A stretch of 64,000 nucleotides of DNA from Billgrantia gudaonensis (GCF_900100195.1 NZ_FNES01000005.1:1-64000), one strand, 5' to 3'; counted from the first letter of the stretch, positions 5,935 to 14,757 are shown. Program-made: numbers and translations. The notes: generated by a model not told the origin, from the letters alone.

Positions 5935-7932
5935 TCAAGGCGATGCCGCCTTACGCCGGCTGCCGGCGCCTTTCCCGGGCGCCTTGTCGCGCAACATGCC
6001 GCGGCACTCCGGGTAGCGCGAGCAGCCCCAGAAGGCACCGTACTGGCCCTGGCGCTTACGCATAGGTGCCTGACACTCCGGACACGTCTTGCTCTTCGGC
6101 TGAGGCATCGTCACCGTGGACTCCCGCGCATGCTGTACCAGTTTCTCTACCATGCCGGCCTGACGCCCCATGAACTCCTGCAGCGACAGTCGCCCTGCCG
6201 CGACGTCATCCAACGCCTGCTCCCAGAGCGCCGTCATGCCGGGATTGGTGATGACGGTAGGCAGCGCATCGATCAGTTGCTGGCCGGTCGGCGTCGAGAC
6301 CAGGGCGCGTTTCTGCCGCTTGATGAAGCCACGCTTCAGCAGCGTCTCGATGATACCGGCCCGCGTTGCCTCGGTGCCGATGCCGGCGGTCTCCTTGAGG
6401 CGCGCCTTCAGGCGCTCGTCCGTCACGAATCGAGCGGCATGCTTCATGGCGGCGATCAGGGTGCCCTCGGTGAAGGCCTTGGGCGGAGTCGTCTGCTTGG
6501 CCAGCACCTCAAGCTGCCGGGCCTGGCAGGATTCTCCCTCGCTCAGAGCTGGCAGCGGAGACGCTTCCCGCTCTTCCTCATCGCCCTCTCCAGCAGCCGC
6601 CCGGGGAAAGAGCATGCGCCACCCCTCCACACGCACCTGCCGCCCTGAGGCCACGAACGCTTCGCCCTCCAGGTCCACCCGAAGCTCGGTCCGATCATAC
6701 TCGTGAGCCGGCAGAAACTGGGCCAGGTAGTGGCGACGAATCAGGTCGTAGACGTTGCGCTCGGCATCGCTCAGCTTGGCGAGATCGAATGCCGCCGTCG
6801 GGATGATGCCGTGGTGTGCGGTGATCTTGCTGTCGTTCCAGACGCGGCTCTTGCGGGTCGTGTCCAGGCGCTGGCGAAGCGCCGACAGCGCCTCATCCGA
6901 GTGCAGCAGCATCGTCACGATGCGCTCGGCCTCCTCGAGCTGCGACTCCGGCAGATACCGACAGTCGGTTCGCGGGTAGCTGGTTGCCTTGTGGGCTTCA
7001 TAGAGCGCCTGGGCGATGTCCAGTACCTGCTGGGCACCGTAGCCAAAGCGGCGCGAGGCCTCCTGCTGCAGCGATGACAGGTCCATCACCAGCGGCGCCG
7101 CCTCCTTCTTGCGGCTCGTCTCGAGGTGGCCGACACGCCCCTGCTGCCCAGTGACTCGCTGAGCCAGCGACCGGGCGGCTTCCTCGCTGATACAGCGCCC
7201 AGCGGCATCCTGGATCGAGGCATCACGCGGCTGCCACTTCGCCTGGAAGGTGCCGCCTGCCGCCTGGAGTTGAGCCACGACCTCCCAGAAGGGTTGGGGT
7301 ACGAAGTTGGCAATCTCCCGGTCGCGATCCACGACCAGCCGAAGCGCAGGCGTCTGCACACGTCCCACCGAAAGCACACCCTGATGCCCCTGTCGCTGGG
7401 CCAGCACCGTATAGGCCCGGGTCAGATTCATCCCGACCAGCCAATCGGCCCGGCTACGCCCAAGCCCAGCCAGATATAGCGGGTAGGTCGCCTCTCCGGG
7501 CCTGATGCCGGCCAGGGCCTTGCGGATCGAGGCGTCGTCCAGGGCCGAGAGCCACAAGCGTGTGACCCGCCCCCGATAGCCGCAGTAATCCAGCAGCTCA
7601 CGGGCGATGGTTTCCCCTTCCCGGTCGGCATCGGTGGCCACCACCACTTCAGTCGCCTGGCCCAGCAGCTTCTTCACCACCCCGAACTGCTTGCGGCCGC
7701 TCTTCTTGATCTCCATCTTCCAGGTCGAAGGCAGAATCGGCAGCGCCTCCATCGACCAGCGCTTGAGCGCTGGGTCATACTGCTCCGGAGGGGCCTGCTC
7801 GAGCAGGTGCCCGAAGCCCCAGGTCACGACACACCCCTCGCCCTTCAGGAAGCCCTCGCTGCGCTGGCCGGCGCCGATCACGCGGGCAATATCTCGGGCC
7901 TGCGAAGGCTTCTCGCACAGGAATACACGCAT
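5935..7932 (-). CDS. topB: DNA topoisomerase III (TopB), ICE-type
   Basis: The 665-residue type IA topoisomerase begins with the Toprim segment MRVFLCEKPSQARDIARVIG and VVATDADREGE. It has the active-site tyrosine in TSYPRTDCRYL, the GIGTEATRA motif, and a C-terminal zinc finger (CPECQAPMRKRQGQYGAFWGC plus YPEC). The enzyme passes single strands to decatenate DNA; ICE-borne copies are thought to help replication or processing of the excised circle. The ATG at 7932 has GGGAGG upstream and starts at the conserved motif, so I prefer it to upstream codons. Upstream lies a small HTH-like gene (103 nt away); downstream is the structured stretch. Confidence 0.95.
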   Translation of the reverse strand: MRVFLCEKPSQARDIARVIGAGQRSEGFLKGEGCVVTWGFGHLLEQAPPEQYDPALKRWSMEALPILPSTWKMEIKKSGRKQFGVVKKLLGQATEVVVATDADREGETIARELLDYCGYRGRVTRLWLSALDDASIRKALAGIRPGEATYPLYLAGLGRSRADWLVGMNLTRAYTVLAQRQGHQGVLSVGRVQTPALRLVVDRDREIANFVPQPFWEVVAQLQAAGGTFQAKWQPRDASIQDAAGRCISEEAARSLAQRVTGQQGRVGHLETSRKKEAAPLVMDLSSLQQEASRRFGYGAQQVLDIAQALYEAHKATSYPRTDCRYLPESQLEEAERIVTMLLHSDEALSALRQRLDTTRKSRVWNDSKITAHHGIIPTAAFDLAKLSDAERNVYDLIRRHYLAQFLPAHEYDRTELRVDLEGEAFVASGRQVRVEGWRMLFPRAAAGEGDEEEREASPLPALSEGESCQARQLEVLAKQTTPPKAFTEGTLIAAMKHAARFVTDERLKARLKETAGIGTEATRAGIIETLLKRGFIKRQKRALVSTPTGQQLIDALPTVITNPGMTALWEQALDDVAAGRLSLQEFMGRQAGMVEKLVQHARESTVTMPQPKSKTCPECQAPMRKRQGQYGAFWGCSRYPECRGMLRDKAPGKGAGSRRKAASP

Positions 7933-8034
7933 TGGCTCGCCTCCCTCATGAACGTGGAGGGCAGCATGGCAAGGCGATGGAAGCGCGCGAAGCAAGAAAG
8001 GGAACATCAGCGATAGGGCTTTGCACCGCCGTCT

Positions 8035-8259
8035 TCAGGGGTTAGCCATCAGCTCGGCGACGTCCATCACGTCGCCCAGGAAAAACAGCATCTGAGTGCC
8101 GGATGAGCCGGCGCCTCTGACAATGGGCTGGGGTGGCGCATGGCCGCGCAAATCGCGGCCATGCCGAAGGGCATCCTTGAGCTCGGTCACACGGACGCCC
8201 AGCAGCTGAGCCGCGTGGCCAATGCCGATCCGCTCTTGTCTCAGTGCTGGCGATGTCAC
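8035..8259 (-). CDS. Small helix-turn-helix-like ICE protein, 74 aa
   Basis: The start is GTG at 8259, supported by a strong GAGGAGGG 6 nt upstream. The first half, IGIGHAAQLLGVRVTELKDAL, looks like a winged or AlpA/excisionase-type helix-turn-helix, followed by PPQPIVRGAGSSG and FFLGDVMDVAELM. Such small proteins in mobile elements act as regulators or recombination directionality factors, but ICE gene order does not prove this. It lies 20 nt after the lipoprotein gene and before topB. Confidence is good that it is a gene, lower for the DNA-binding role. Confidence 0.6.
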   Translation of the reverse strand: MTSPALRQERIGIGHAAQLLGVRVTELKDALRHGRDLRGHAPPQPIVRGAGSSGTQMLFFLGDVMDVAELMANP

Positions 8260-8279
8260 CGAATTCCCTCCTCTCTACG

Positions 8280-8867
8280 CTAACGGAGCACCATGCGGAA
8301 ACGCTCCTCGAGCGCCTCACCCATGGCATCACCATCGTACCCGGCATTGGTCGTCGGCAGGTACTCAACGTTGATGCGAGAGCCGCTGCCGTCGCGCTGG
8401 ATTTGTGCCTTCAGCACCAGGGAGTGCTCGGCACCGTTGACGGTCTGCCTGGCATAGTCACTCATCTGATAGAAGGCGCCGGGCGTGGCATCGAAGTGCC
8501 AGGCGTTGTCCATCATCGCCCACTGGTCAGAGTTGCTGTTCGGGTTGAAGTCCGCCTCGGAGCGGAATCCGAACTCGGAACGCACCCGAGCATAGGCCGT
8601 ATCCACATCCAGCGGCGACGCCATGCTGAAACGCCCATGCCGGCTGCTTGCCGATACCTCCTGGCCGCTGCTGGCTGCCACAGCCTCCTCGTCGATAGCA
8701 GGCTGCTGCTCGGGATCGTAGTTGATCGGCTCCCCGGTCACCGGGTTGTTGATGCAGGTCAGGCAGCGGCCTTGAGAGTAGAGATGGTCCTGTGTGGTAC
8801 AGCCCGCTGCCAGCACCGCAGCAGCACCCAGGCCCATCCAGCACAGCACCCTCCTGGCTCCCTTCAT
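8280..8867 (-). CDS. Predicted lipoprotein of the ICE replication region
   Basis: The product is 195 residues. The start at 8867 follows AAGGAGGAG and opens a lipoprotein signal, with lipobox LAAGC (Cys23). After the signal come a CLTC pair and NPVTGEPINYDPEQQP, then a globular part (DVDTAYARVRSEFGFRS ... AWHFDATPGAFYQM) ending in ALEERFRMVL. It should be anchored in the outer membrane or the inner leaflet facing the periplasm. I do not recognise a named family. It is unusual among replication-type genes (ssb, topB), so it may connect to surface or pilus functions. Confidence 0.65.
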   Translation of the reverse strand: MKGARRVLCWMGLGAAAVLAAGCTTQDHLYSQGRCLTCINNPVTGEPINYDPEQQPAIDEEAVAASSGQEVSASSRHGRFSMASPLDVDTAYARVRSEFGFRSEADFNPNSNSDQWAMMDNAWHFDATPGAFYQMSDYARQTVNGAEHSLVLKAQIQRDGSGSRINVEYLPTTNAGYDGDAMGEALEERFRMVLR

Positions 8868-8904
8868 CGCTCTCCTCCTTGATTCATCCATGATCACTCA
8901 GCGG

Positions 8905-9339
8905 CTAGTCCCCGTAGCCTTCCTGGCTGGCCCCCGGGCCACTGGCATACTGCTCAGCCGGCTGCTGATGGCTATGGGGGGTATCCATGATTACCTGAGC
9001 TACCCGATGAGGCAAGATGGCCACTCGCTCAGCCTGTACCTTGAAGGCCGTGCGCGTCTCGCCGTTCTGCTCCCAGCTGTCCTGAATCATCTTGCCCACC
9101 ACCACGACCCGCATCCCTCGCTGATACAACCGCGACCAGCGCTCTGCTTCCCGGTGCCACCACTCCACGTCTGCCCAGAAACCACCGCGATCCACGACCT
9201 CTCCGTCCTTGGGGACCAGGTTATCGAACCGCACATTGAGCCTTAGCAGCGTGCGGGGCGGCTGGTTGTCACGCACGGGGAAGGTCCGAACCTCCGGATC
9301 GCTGCCGATATTCCCCTCGCCGTAGAAGCGTGTGCCCAT
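8905..9339 (-). CDS. ssb: Single-stranded DNA-binding protein, ICE-type
   Basis: The product is 144 residues with one OB fold: MGTRFYGEGNIGSDPEVRTF, LLRLNVRFDNLVP, then FWADVEWWHREAERWSRLYQRGMRVVVVG and a last strand AFKVQAERVAILP. The C-terminal tail is Gln/Ser/Gly-rich and ends GYGD, lacking the classic DDDIPF tip used to recruit partners, so partner interaction may differ from the host SSB. This type is standard in PFGI-1-class ICEs beside topB and DUF3158. It presumably coats transferred or rolling-circle single strands. The start is at ATG 9339 after GGAGGATACC. Confidence 0.9.
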   Translation of the reverse strand: MGTRFYGEGNIGSDPEVRTFPVRDNQPPRTLLRLNVRFDNLVPKDGEVVDRGGFWADVEWWHREAERWSRLYQRGMRVVVVGKMIQDSWEQNGETRTAFKVQAERVAILPHRVAQVIMDTPHSHQQPAEQYASGPGASQEGYGD

Positions 9340-9357
9340 GGGTATCCTCCTTGGTCG

Positions 9358-9828
9358 TTATCGCTGAAATGAGACAGCATGCTCGATATCGGCCAGCGCC
9401 TTGCCGATTCGCTTGATCGACCAGTTGATCGTGGCCGCCTTGGCATTGAACACGCAGCGCTGCACCTCGAGATCAATGACGGACTGCCGCATCGCCTCGG
9501 ATATGTCGTCACGAGACAGGAACGCTTCCAGCAGCCAAAGCCCCATGCTTCTCTGCCTGTTATCGCGCCACTGCAGGGTTCTGGCTGGGATGCCTGACTT
9601 ACCCCATGGGGTAAGCCAGAGGTCGGTCGATTTCAGCAAGCCGCCATTCGCTTGAGATGCCATATCGATCGCCTCTTGCCGCGCCGCTCTTGCCGCCTCT
9701 TCCAGCTCGTCACGGAGCCGAATCAGCTCCCCCTTACCCTTAAAGGGTTTTAAAAAACCCTTTGCGTAGCTGTTGAATGCGTCTTTGCCATAGCTATTCG
9801 ATGCGCTACTCACCCTGCCCCCCCTCAT
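9358..9828 (-). CDS. DUF3158 family ICE protein
   Basis: The product is about 156 residues, helical and basic, with no membrane segment. The core KPFKGKGELIRLRDELEEAARAAR, LQWRDNRQRSMGLWLLEAFL and LEVQRCVFNAKAATINWSIKRIG matches DUF3158 of PFGI-1-type elements; function is not established. It sits 18 nt upstream of ssb. The start is uncertain: ATG at 9828 has no good ribosome site, whereas GTG at 9813 has AGGGGGGG a few nt upstream. The gene lies directly downstream of the triple palindromic repeat at 9885-10001, which could control it. Confidence 0.75.
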   Translation of the reverse strand: MRGGRVSSASNSYGKDAFNSYAKGFLKPFKGKGELIRLRDELEEAARAARQEAIDMASQANGGLLKSTDLWLTPWGKSGIPARTLQWRDNRQRSMGLWLLEAFLSRDDISEAMRQSVIDLEVQRCVFNAKAATINWSIKRIGKALADIEHAVSFQR

Positions 9829-9884
9829 GCTCTTGTTGTGATGCCGGTGACATCACCACAGACCTCCTCGGCACCGCCGCCCAA

Positions 9885-10001
9885 GTGATTCCAGTGGAAT
9901 CACCCCGGAGACCTCCTCCGGCACCGCCGCCCAGGTGATTCCAGTGGAATCACCCCGAAGCCCTCTCGGCACCGCCGCCCCAGTGATTCCAGTGGAATCA
10001 C
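9885..10001. repeat. Three iterated 19-bp palindromes in about 50-bp direct repeats
   Basis: The palindrome GTGATTCCAGTGGAATCAC (9-bp arms about one central base) occurs at 9885-9903, 9935-9953 and 9983-10001 without a mismatch. Each is preceded by a conserved CGGCACCGCCGCCCA-like segment and followed by CCCCGGAGACCTC-like sequence, so whole units of 48-50 nt are repeated. A degenerate relative, GGTGACATCACC, lies at 9846-9857. The array fills the gap between the PFL_4669-type and DUF3158 genes. It is organised like iterons, a centromere or a multi-site operator. Confidence 0.9.
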
Positions 10002-10018
10002 TCCGGGAAGCCAAGCCG

Positions 10019-10747
10019 CTACTCCTCGGCGGAAGGGGCTTGGTCACTCTCCGCCTTGCTCCCACCACCGGCGACCTTGGACTCTCCCGGCTTGGAAATC
10101 GGCGGTGCAAACTCGCTGCGCCGCTTGCCGGAGAGCACGTCGTCAGGCAGTGCGCCGAACTTCTCGATGGCGTCTCGGGCCTTGGCATTGTTGGCGGCGA
10201 AGTCGTCCCGGGTGGCACCGCTGAAGCCCGGGTACTTCTGGGTGCTCGCGCATAGGCTACGCAACAGGTGGCCACCGCCCCGGACGTACTCCTCCATCTG
10301 TCGCCGCCCAATCAGGGCGATATGGTGGGCAAGCATGACGCGCCTGACGAAGCGGTCGAAGTCGATCAGCAGGCGCAGGGCGAGCCATCCATGCTGACCG
10401 CCGGTATAGACAGGAATCTTCAAGGGTTGCTGATTAAGGTTCTCCTCCACGTCTAGCTCTGGTGGAAGCTGTGCCATCAGGCTATCGAGCTCATGGAGAC
10501 GCTGGTCCAGCTGAGTACGAGTCTCGGCAAGTTTGGCATCCAGCTGCAGCAGCCAGTGATCCGCATAGGGGTCATCCTTGGCTGCGTTCTGCTTGATCGC
10601 ACCGCAGATCAGCAGGAACTGCCGCATGCCGATTATCTGTGGGCGACCCGTCTCGACCCCACGGCCCTTCCAGATCCGTGCAGCGTGGTGGGTATGGAGC
10701 GTCAGTTCGATCTTGCTGCGCAGTGCTCCCAGGCGATCAACGGCCAT
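10019..10747 (-). CDS. ICE protein, PFL_4669 (TIGR03761) family
   Basis: The product is 242 residues. GALRSKIELTLHTHHAARIWKGR, GRPQIIGMRQF, ADHWLLQLD and YTGGQHGWLALRLLIDFDRF are the conserved blocks of the PFL_4669/TIGR03761 family, found in PFGI-1-like elements near ssb. It has no membrane segments, a helical middle, and a low-complexity Ser/Lys/Glu C-terminus. Function is not known; position among ParB, DUF2857, STY4528, SSB and TopB suggests replication or maintenance of the excised form. It is followed by the palindrome array. Confidence 0.85.
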   Translation of the reverse strand: MAVDRLGALRSKIELTLHTHHAARIWKGRGVETGRPQIIGMRQFLLICGAIKQNAAKDDPYADHWLLQLDAKLAETRTQLDQRLHELDSLMAQLPPELDVEENLNQQPLKIPVYTGGQHGWLALRLLIDFDRFVRRVMLAHHIALIGRRQMEEYVRGGGHLLRSLCASTQKYPGFSGATRDDFAANNAKARDAIEKFGALPDDVLSGKRRSEFAPPISKPGESKVAGGGSKAESDQAPSAEE

Positions 10748-10829
10748 GGCGCGTCGTCCTCATGCTGATGTGTGTCTGCGGTATGGCAGGCACTGTCAAT
10801 CAGTTGAGGTGGGGGGGACAGCGGAATTG

Positions 10830-12179
10830 TTAATGGCTATTGAGTGAGTTTTTGTCGCCAGCAGGCCATAGCCCCAGCTTGCGCAGGCACTGCTCTCGGG
10901 CCGCTCGGGCCTCATCAGGTGACGTGGAGCTCGGTGGCGTGGGCGCCGGCGCCTGCGTGGATGGCTGAGCCGCGGCACGGGGTTCAGACAGATGCTTGGC
11001 CGGTGAAGCGCTCTGGGTCCTGCTGCCCGCCCGGCATTCGGCCTGGGTCTGGGCATAGCCGGTCGCCACGAACTCGCCCCTGATAGCGCGCTTGATCAGC
11101 CCCCGCAGGAAGCCCTTGGGGTTTCTCACCGAACCGCTGCTCACACGACCCGCCGCCTCATCGAGAATCGCTTGCTGGGTATCGCCCGATAGGCCCGACA
11201 TCAGGAGTTGAGTCGCCTGACGTTCACTCCCATCCAGCGAGAGACACGCCGGCCAGTGCAGCCTCGGGGCTGACGTACCTGTAGGTTTTACACAGTGTGA
11301 AGTACGTACTGTACGGGAAGAACTGCCCGAGTTTTCATCGAGAACTGCCTCGACAGCCCGATAAGCCTTTGATTCCAGACTTGGTTCTCTCTGAAAACCA
11401 GGGGAGTTCTCTCGGCTCACCCGGCCGGGTTCTCGCTGAGAACTCGGCTGCCTGCCCTGGTTCTTCTGCTCAGTCGCAGCGGAGAACTGGGCAGCGTCAT
11501 GCTTGGCAGGCGACCGGCACTGGGCCTGCCTCGGCCGAGACGCCAGGGTATCGAGACGCGTCGGCAGCTCATGTAGCGCCCCGGCCTCCTGGAGCTCCTC
11601 GAGCACCATGGCAGCAACGGCCTTGACCACCTTGTTCTGGTGATCCAGGCAGCGACACACATACTCCACGTAGTCGGCATCCAGCACCGAGGCTTCCGCA
11701 GGCGAAAGCGGCTCGTCGTGCAGGATATAGACGTTGCCGATAATGCGGCCGTTCTGCGCGTTGCGCGCCCGATGACCGAGACTGACCCAGCGGGTCAGGC
11801 GAAGCACAGCGATAACGCGGGCGACCGTGGCCCTCGACGCCTTCTGGCCCGGCGCCCCCCGCAGCAAGGGCTGCAGCTCGTCATAGGTCGGCACCGCCGT
11901 GGTTCGGTCCGGATTGACCAGCATGCGCATCATCTGCCAGCCAAGCTTGTCGACGTGCCCGAGGCGGGGATCCAGCAGCAGAGACCGCGGCACGGTCTCA
12001 TGGGGGTTCCCGAAAAACAGCAGGCCATCGAGGCCTGACGAAGCCTCCCCTGACCGCTCCGTCTCGCCGTTCACAGCGCCAGACGCCGGGGGCTCTCCCC
12101 GGCGCTGGGTCATCTCGGAAGCTGCCTGGCCGATCAGGCGATCCAGCCCCTGCCGAGTGGCGTCCCGCAGCTGCACCAT
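10830..12179 (-). CDS. STY4528-type ICE replication-module protein
   Basis: The product is 449 residues. The N-terminal half contains LLFFGNPHETVPRSLLLDPRLGHVDKLGWQMMRML and a winged-helix-like segment (VPTYDELQPLLRGAPGQKASRATVARVIAVLRLTRWVSL), the pattern of pathogenicity-island STY4528 proteins, which resembles a replication-initiator or regulator DNA-binding fold (inference). The C-terminus is low-complexity Ser/Pro/Gln, then a short conserved end EQCLRKLGLWP. Its ATG overlaps the stop of the DUF2857 gene by one base (TGATG), so translation is coupled. The start was chosen for that overlap. Confidence 0.8.
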   Translation of the reverse strand: MVQLRDATRQGLDRLIGQAASEMTQRRGEPPASGAVNGETERSGEASSGLDGLLFFGNPHETVPRSLLLDPRLGHVDKLGWQMMRMLVNPDRTTAVPTYDELQPLLRGAPGQKASRATVARVIAVLRLTRWVSLGHRARNAQNGRIIGNVYILHDEPLSPAEASVLDADYVEYVCRCLDHQNKVVKAVAAMVLEELQEAGALHELPTRLDTLASRPRQAQCRSPAKHDAAQFSAATEQKNQGRQPSSQREPGRVSRENSPGFQREPSLESKAYRAVEAVLDENSGSSSRTVRTSHCVKPTGTSAPRLHWPACLSLDGSERQATQLLMSGLSGDTQQAILDEAAGRVSSGSVRNPKGFLRGLIKRAIRGEFVATGYAQTQAECRAGSRTQSASPAKHLSEPRAAAQPSTQAPAPTPPSSTSPDEARAAREQCLRKLGLWPAGDKNSLNSH

Positions 12180-12781
12180 CACCGCTCTCCCGCAGGGGAC
12201 GTCCACTCTTCGGCCGGGGGCGCCGTGCGCGGCTGGCCGGGATCGACCCACTGCTTGATCAGGTGCCACACCACCGCCAGCGGGATATCGGTCTCCTCGG
12301 CGAGGGTGACCATACCCTGCAGGTCGTCGGTCGCCTTGGGGTCCAGGGCGATATGCTGCCAGCGCTCCCAGGCATCATGCTCTGCCTGCTCCGACGGCAT
12401 CGCCAGCCGCCCCTGGCGCGGCGCAATGCCCAGCAGCTGGCGACGCGTCGAGCAGTCGTTGCCGGTCAGGCCGAAGAAGGCTCCCATCATGCTGACGCTG
12501 GCCCCCAGCCTCAGGCAGCGGTCGATCAGGGTCTCACGATCCTGGTCACGATCGATGCGCGCCAGAACACCGCGCAGCGCGGCATGATCCACCGAGAAGC
12601 GCGCTACCACCGGCCCTGCGCAGGCCAGCGAGTCGATATCGCTCGCCCTCAGCCGTCGCAGGGTGCGCAGCTCATCCTCACTGAAGCCAAGGGCCAGCGC
12701 TCGGCGCATATTGCCCTCCCGAAGAAACCCCATGACCTGGCTGAGCAGCGCCTGGTTCAGGTTGGCGGATGAAGAGCTCAT
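12179..12781 (-). CDS. DUF2857 family ICE protein
   Basis: The product is 200 residues. ALLSQVMGFLREGNMRRALALGFSEDELRTLRRL and LRLGASVSMMGAFFGLTGNDCSTRRQLLG match DUF2857, a family found beside parB in SPI-7/PFGI-1-type islands. The second block looks like a helix-turn-helix (MGAFFGLTGNDCSTRRQ), and the C-terminus WHLIKQWVDPG is typical. It resembles FlhD/FlhC-like or regulatory folds only loosely, so I give no function. It overlaps parB by 4 nt (ATGA) and the STY4528-type gene by 1 nt, so the three are one translation-coupled unit. Confidence 0.85.
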   Translation of the reverse strand: MSSSSANLNQALLSQVMGFLREGNMRRALALGFSEDELRTLRRLRASDIDSLACAGPVVARFSVDHAALRGVLARIDRDQDRETLIDRCLRLGASVSMMGAFFGLTGNDCSTRRQLLGIAPRQGRLAMPSEQAEHDAWERWQHIALDPKATDDLQGMVTLAEETDIPLAVVWHLIKQWVDPGQPRTAPPAEEWTSPAGER

Positions 12782-14682
12782 GACTGGGCCTCCTGTTGTC
12801 CCTGCAGGTGTTCACGAAGGCGGCGAATCAGCCGCACCAGACGGAAGAAACGAAGCAGTACCGCATCGTCCCAGGCACTCTCATCGCCCTCTTCCCGATG
12901 GGTGCCCAGCAGCGCTCCCCATAGGGTGGCGTCAGAGGGGTACTCGGGATTGAGTTCACCGCGCAGGCTCGCCAGCGCCTGCCAGGCGAAGCGTGCACGG
13001 CGGTCGGCGGCGTCCGGCAGCGGGTTGAGGTCGAAACCGATGCCGTCGTCATCGGCGACCACCACGTCGCTGCCGCCGAAGCCTCCCCAGCGGGCAATCA
13101 CCTGGACCAGCTCGCGGATACGAATACGCAGTGAGCGGGGCTCATCCTCCACCCCTTCGATAAACCAGACGTCGGCAATGGGCGGGGTGGTTTCGCCGGA
13201 GAGCACCGGCGCCGCCAGGGGGGCCAGCTGCTCGAAATCGAAGCTGGGCACGCCGAGCTCGCTGGCCAGATGGTGGCGGTAACCGCGCTTCCCCGGACTC
13301 TCCTGCCAGCTGGACTGGGTCAGCCCCTCGAGGCGGGCGGCCCGCTCGGCTTCTGTCCGAGCAGCCCCCTCTGGCCAGTCGACCTCCTCCTCTGGGGTCG
13401 CAGCCATGGGCACAGGGCCAGGCTCCGACGCCGGCTCACCGATTCCTCGCAGCACGGGAGACGATGATTCGCTCAGCTGCTCCTTTTCACGCTCCAGCGC
13501 GGCAACCTGCTCACGCAGCCGAAGCAGCTCGGCGCTCTCTGTCCTCTCGTCGTCGGAAAGCGCGTCTCTGCCCAGGGCCCGTGGCGATGGCAGCTGCTCA
13601 GCTTGGGGCTGGGATTGGGGTTCACGGCCAGAGTCGGAAGCAGACACCTTCGCCACCGGCGCACCGCCCGCGGCGGGCTCGGCAGAGGTCTCGGGCAGCG
13701 GTGGATAAAGCGAGGGCGGCTGGGCGTCGGGGTCGCGCATCTGCTGCAGCTCAACGTCCAGGGCTTCGAAGGCCTGATGCTCTTCCAGGTCCCAGCGCCG
13801 CTTGCGATAGGTGACGATGTTATCGAGGGTCAGCTCGCAGACGTTGAAGTGCACGCCGGTGTGGTCGGCCAGCATGCCGCACAGCCGATCCACCACGATG
13901 CTCCAGTTCATCTCTGTCTGGCCCTCGTCATCGAACCAGGCCATGGTCTGGTGCCAGGCCTCGGCAAAGCCCTCGGGCGCGACCTCCTCGGTGCAGCGCT
14001 CCCAGATCAGTCGGCAGGCTTCCCGGTAGCTGATCAGCTTCTCGACCTGTGGCCGCCCTAAGCCGCTGTAAAGGGTGTTGGGCAGGGTGGGCAGCAGATG
14101 CTCGACGGTATAGAGCATCTTGCTGATATGGCTCTGGGCAACCTGATAGCCATCCTCGGCCAGGCGCTTGACCAGCTCGCGCTGCGAGAGCGTGTCGCCG
14201 CTCTCTTCCTCGTACATCGCCTTGGCATCCACTACGCCCTTGGCACGCTCGATCCAGAGCAGCTGGCCGCGGTTGTCGTTCTCGCTGAGATGCCCTGTCA
14301 GCATCTTCACTTCCGACTGCCAGGGTCGGTACAGGGCATAGAAGGCGTGGAAGCGCGACTCGCCGGTCTCCTCAAAGAGCTCGCGCAGGATCTGCAGGCG
14401 GGTATTGCCGCCATCACAGATGGTGTAGTGCTTCTCCCCCGGCCGCTGGGTCACCGGGGGCTTGTGCTTGAGACCCGCGGCACGGATCGAAGCCTTGATC
14501 TCCTCGTACTTGGGATTCCGGACCTGCCGGGGGTTGTGCTCGTAGGGCTTGAGCATGTCCAGCGTGACCCAGACGGCCATCTCCTGGTCAGGAGGAGTTA
14601 CGGCATCCACGGGCTGCCCCTGACGCTTGGGGCCCGGCTGCATCAGGCGTTCGCGAAGCTGCTGGTCGGTAGGACGTTTCAT
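12778..14682 (-). CDS. parB: ParB-family ICE protein, PFGI-1 class
   Basis: The product is 634 residues. It has an N-terminal ParB/sulfiredoxin fold at about 38-130 (LKPYEHNPRQVRNPKYEEIKAS, then KHYTICDGGNTRLQIL, the nucleotide-binding-like GGNTR block), a helical DNA-recognition region at about 165-225 (SQRELVKRLAEDGYQVAQSHISKML), and a long acidic, Pro/Glu-rich C-terminal half with a coiled coil (LLRLREQVAALEREKEQLSES). Family members partition or stabilise the circular form of the ICE together with ParA. ParA is encoded five genes upstream rather than adjacent. The ATG is preceded by AAGGAAG. Its target site is unknown; the palindromes at 9885 are one candidate. Confidence 0.9.
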   Translation of the reverse strand: MKRPTDQQLRERLMQPGPKRQGQPVDAVTPPDQEMAVWVTLDMLKPYEHNPRQVRNPKYEEIKASIRAAGLKHKPPVTQRPGEKHYTICDGGNTRLQILRELFEETGESRFHAFYALYRPWQSEVKMLTGHLSENDNRGQLLWIERAKGVVDAKAMYEEESGDTLSQRELVKRLAEDGYQVAQSHISKMLYTVEHLLPTLPNTLYSGLGRPQVEKLISYREACRLIWERCTEEVAPEGFAEAWHQTMAWFDDEGQTEMNWSIVVDRLCGMLADHTGVHFNVCELTLDNIVTYRKRRWDLEEHQAFEALDVELQQMRDPDAQPPSLYPPLPETSAEPAAGGAPVAKVSASDSGREPQSQPQAEQLPSPRALGRDALSDDERTESAELLRLREQVAALEREKEQLSESSSPVLRGIGEPASEPGPVPMAATPEEEVDWPEGAARTEAERAARLEGLTQSSWQESPGKRGYRHHLASELGVPSFDFEQLAPLAAPVLSGETTPPIADVWFIEGVEDEPRSLRIRIRELVQVIARWGGFGGSDVVVADDDGIGFDLNPLPDAADRRARFAWQALASLRGELNPEYPSDATLWGALLGTHREEGDESAWDDAVLLRFFRLVRLIRRLREHLQGQQEAQS

Positions 14683-14757
14683 CGGGTGACTTCCTTGGTG
14701 ACGGTGCTGACAGAAGCGGCGCAGGCATGCGGCGCCCTGGTGCTGATGACAGTGGCA

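Noticed and set aside
9846..10001. Repeats as a CRISPR array
   Set aside because: There are only three to four units of which the inter-palindrome sequence is itself repeated rather than unique, and no cas gene is nearby.
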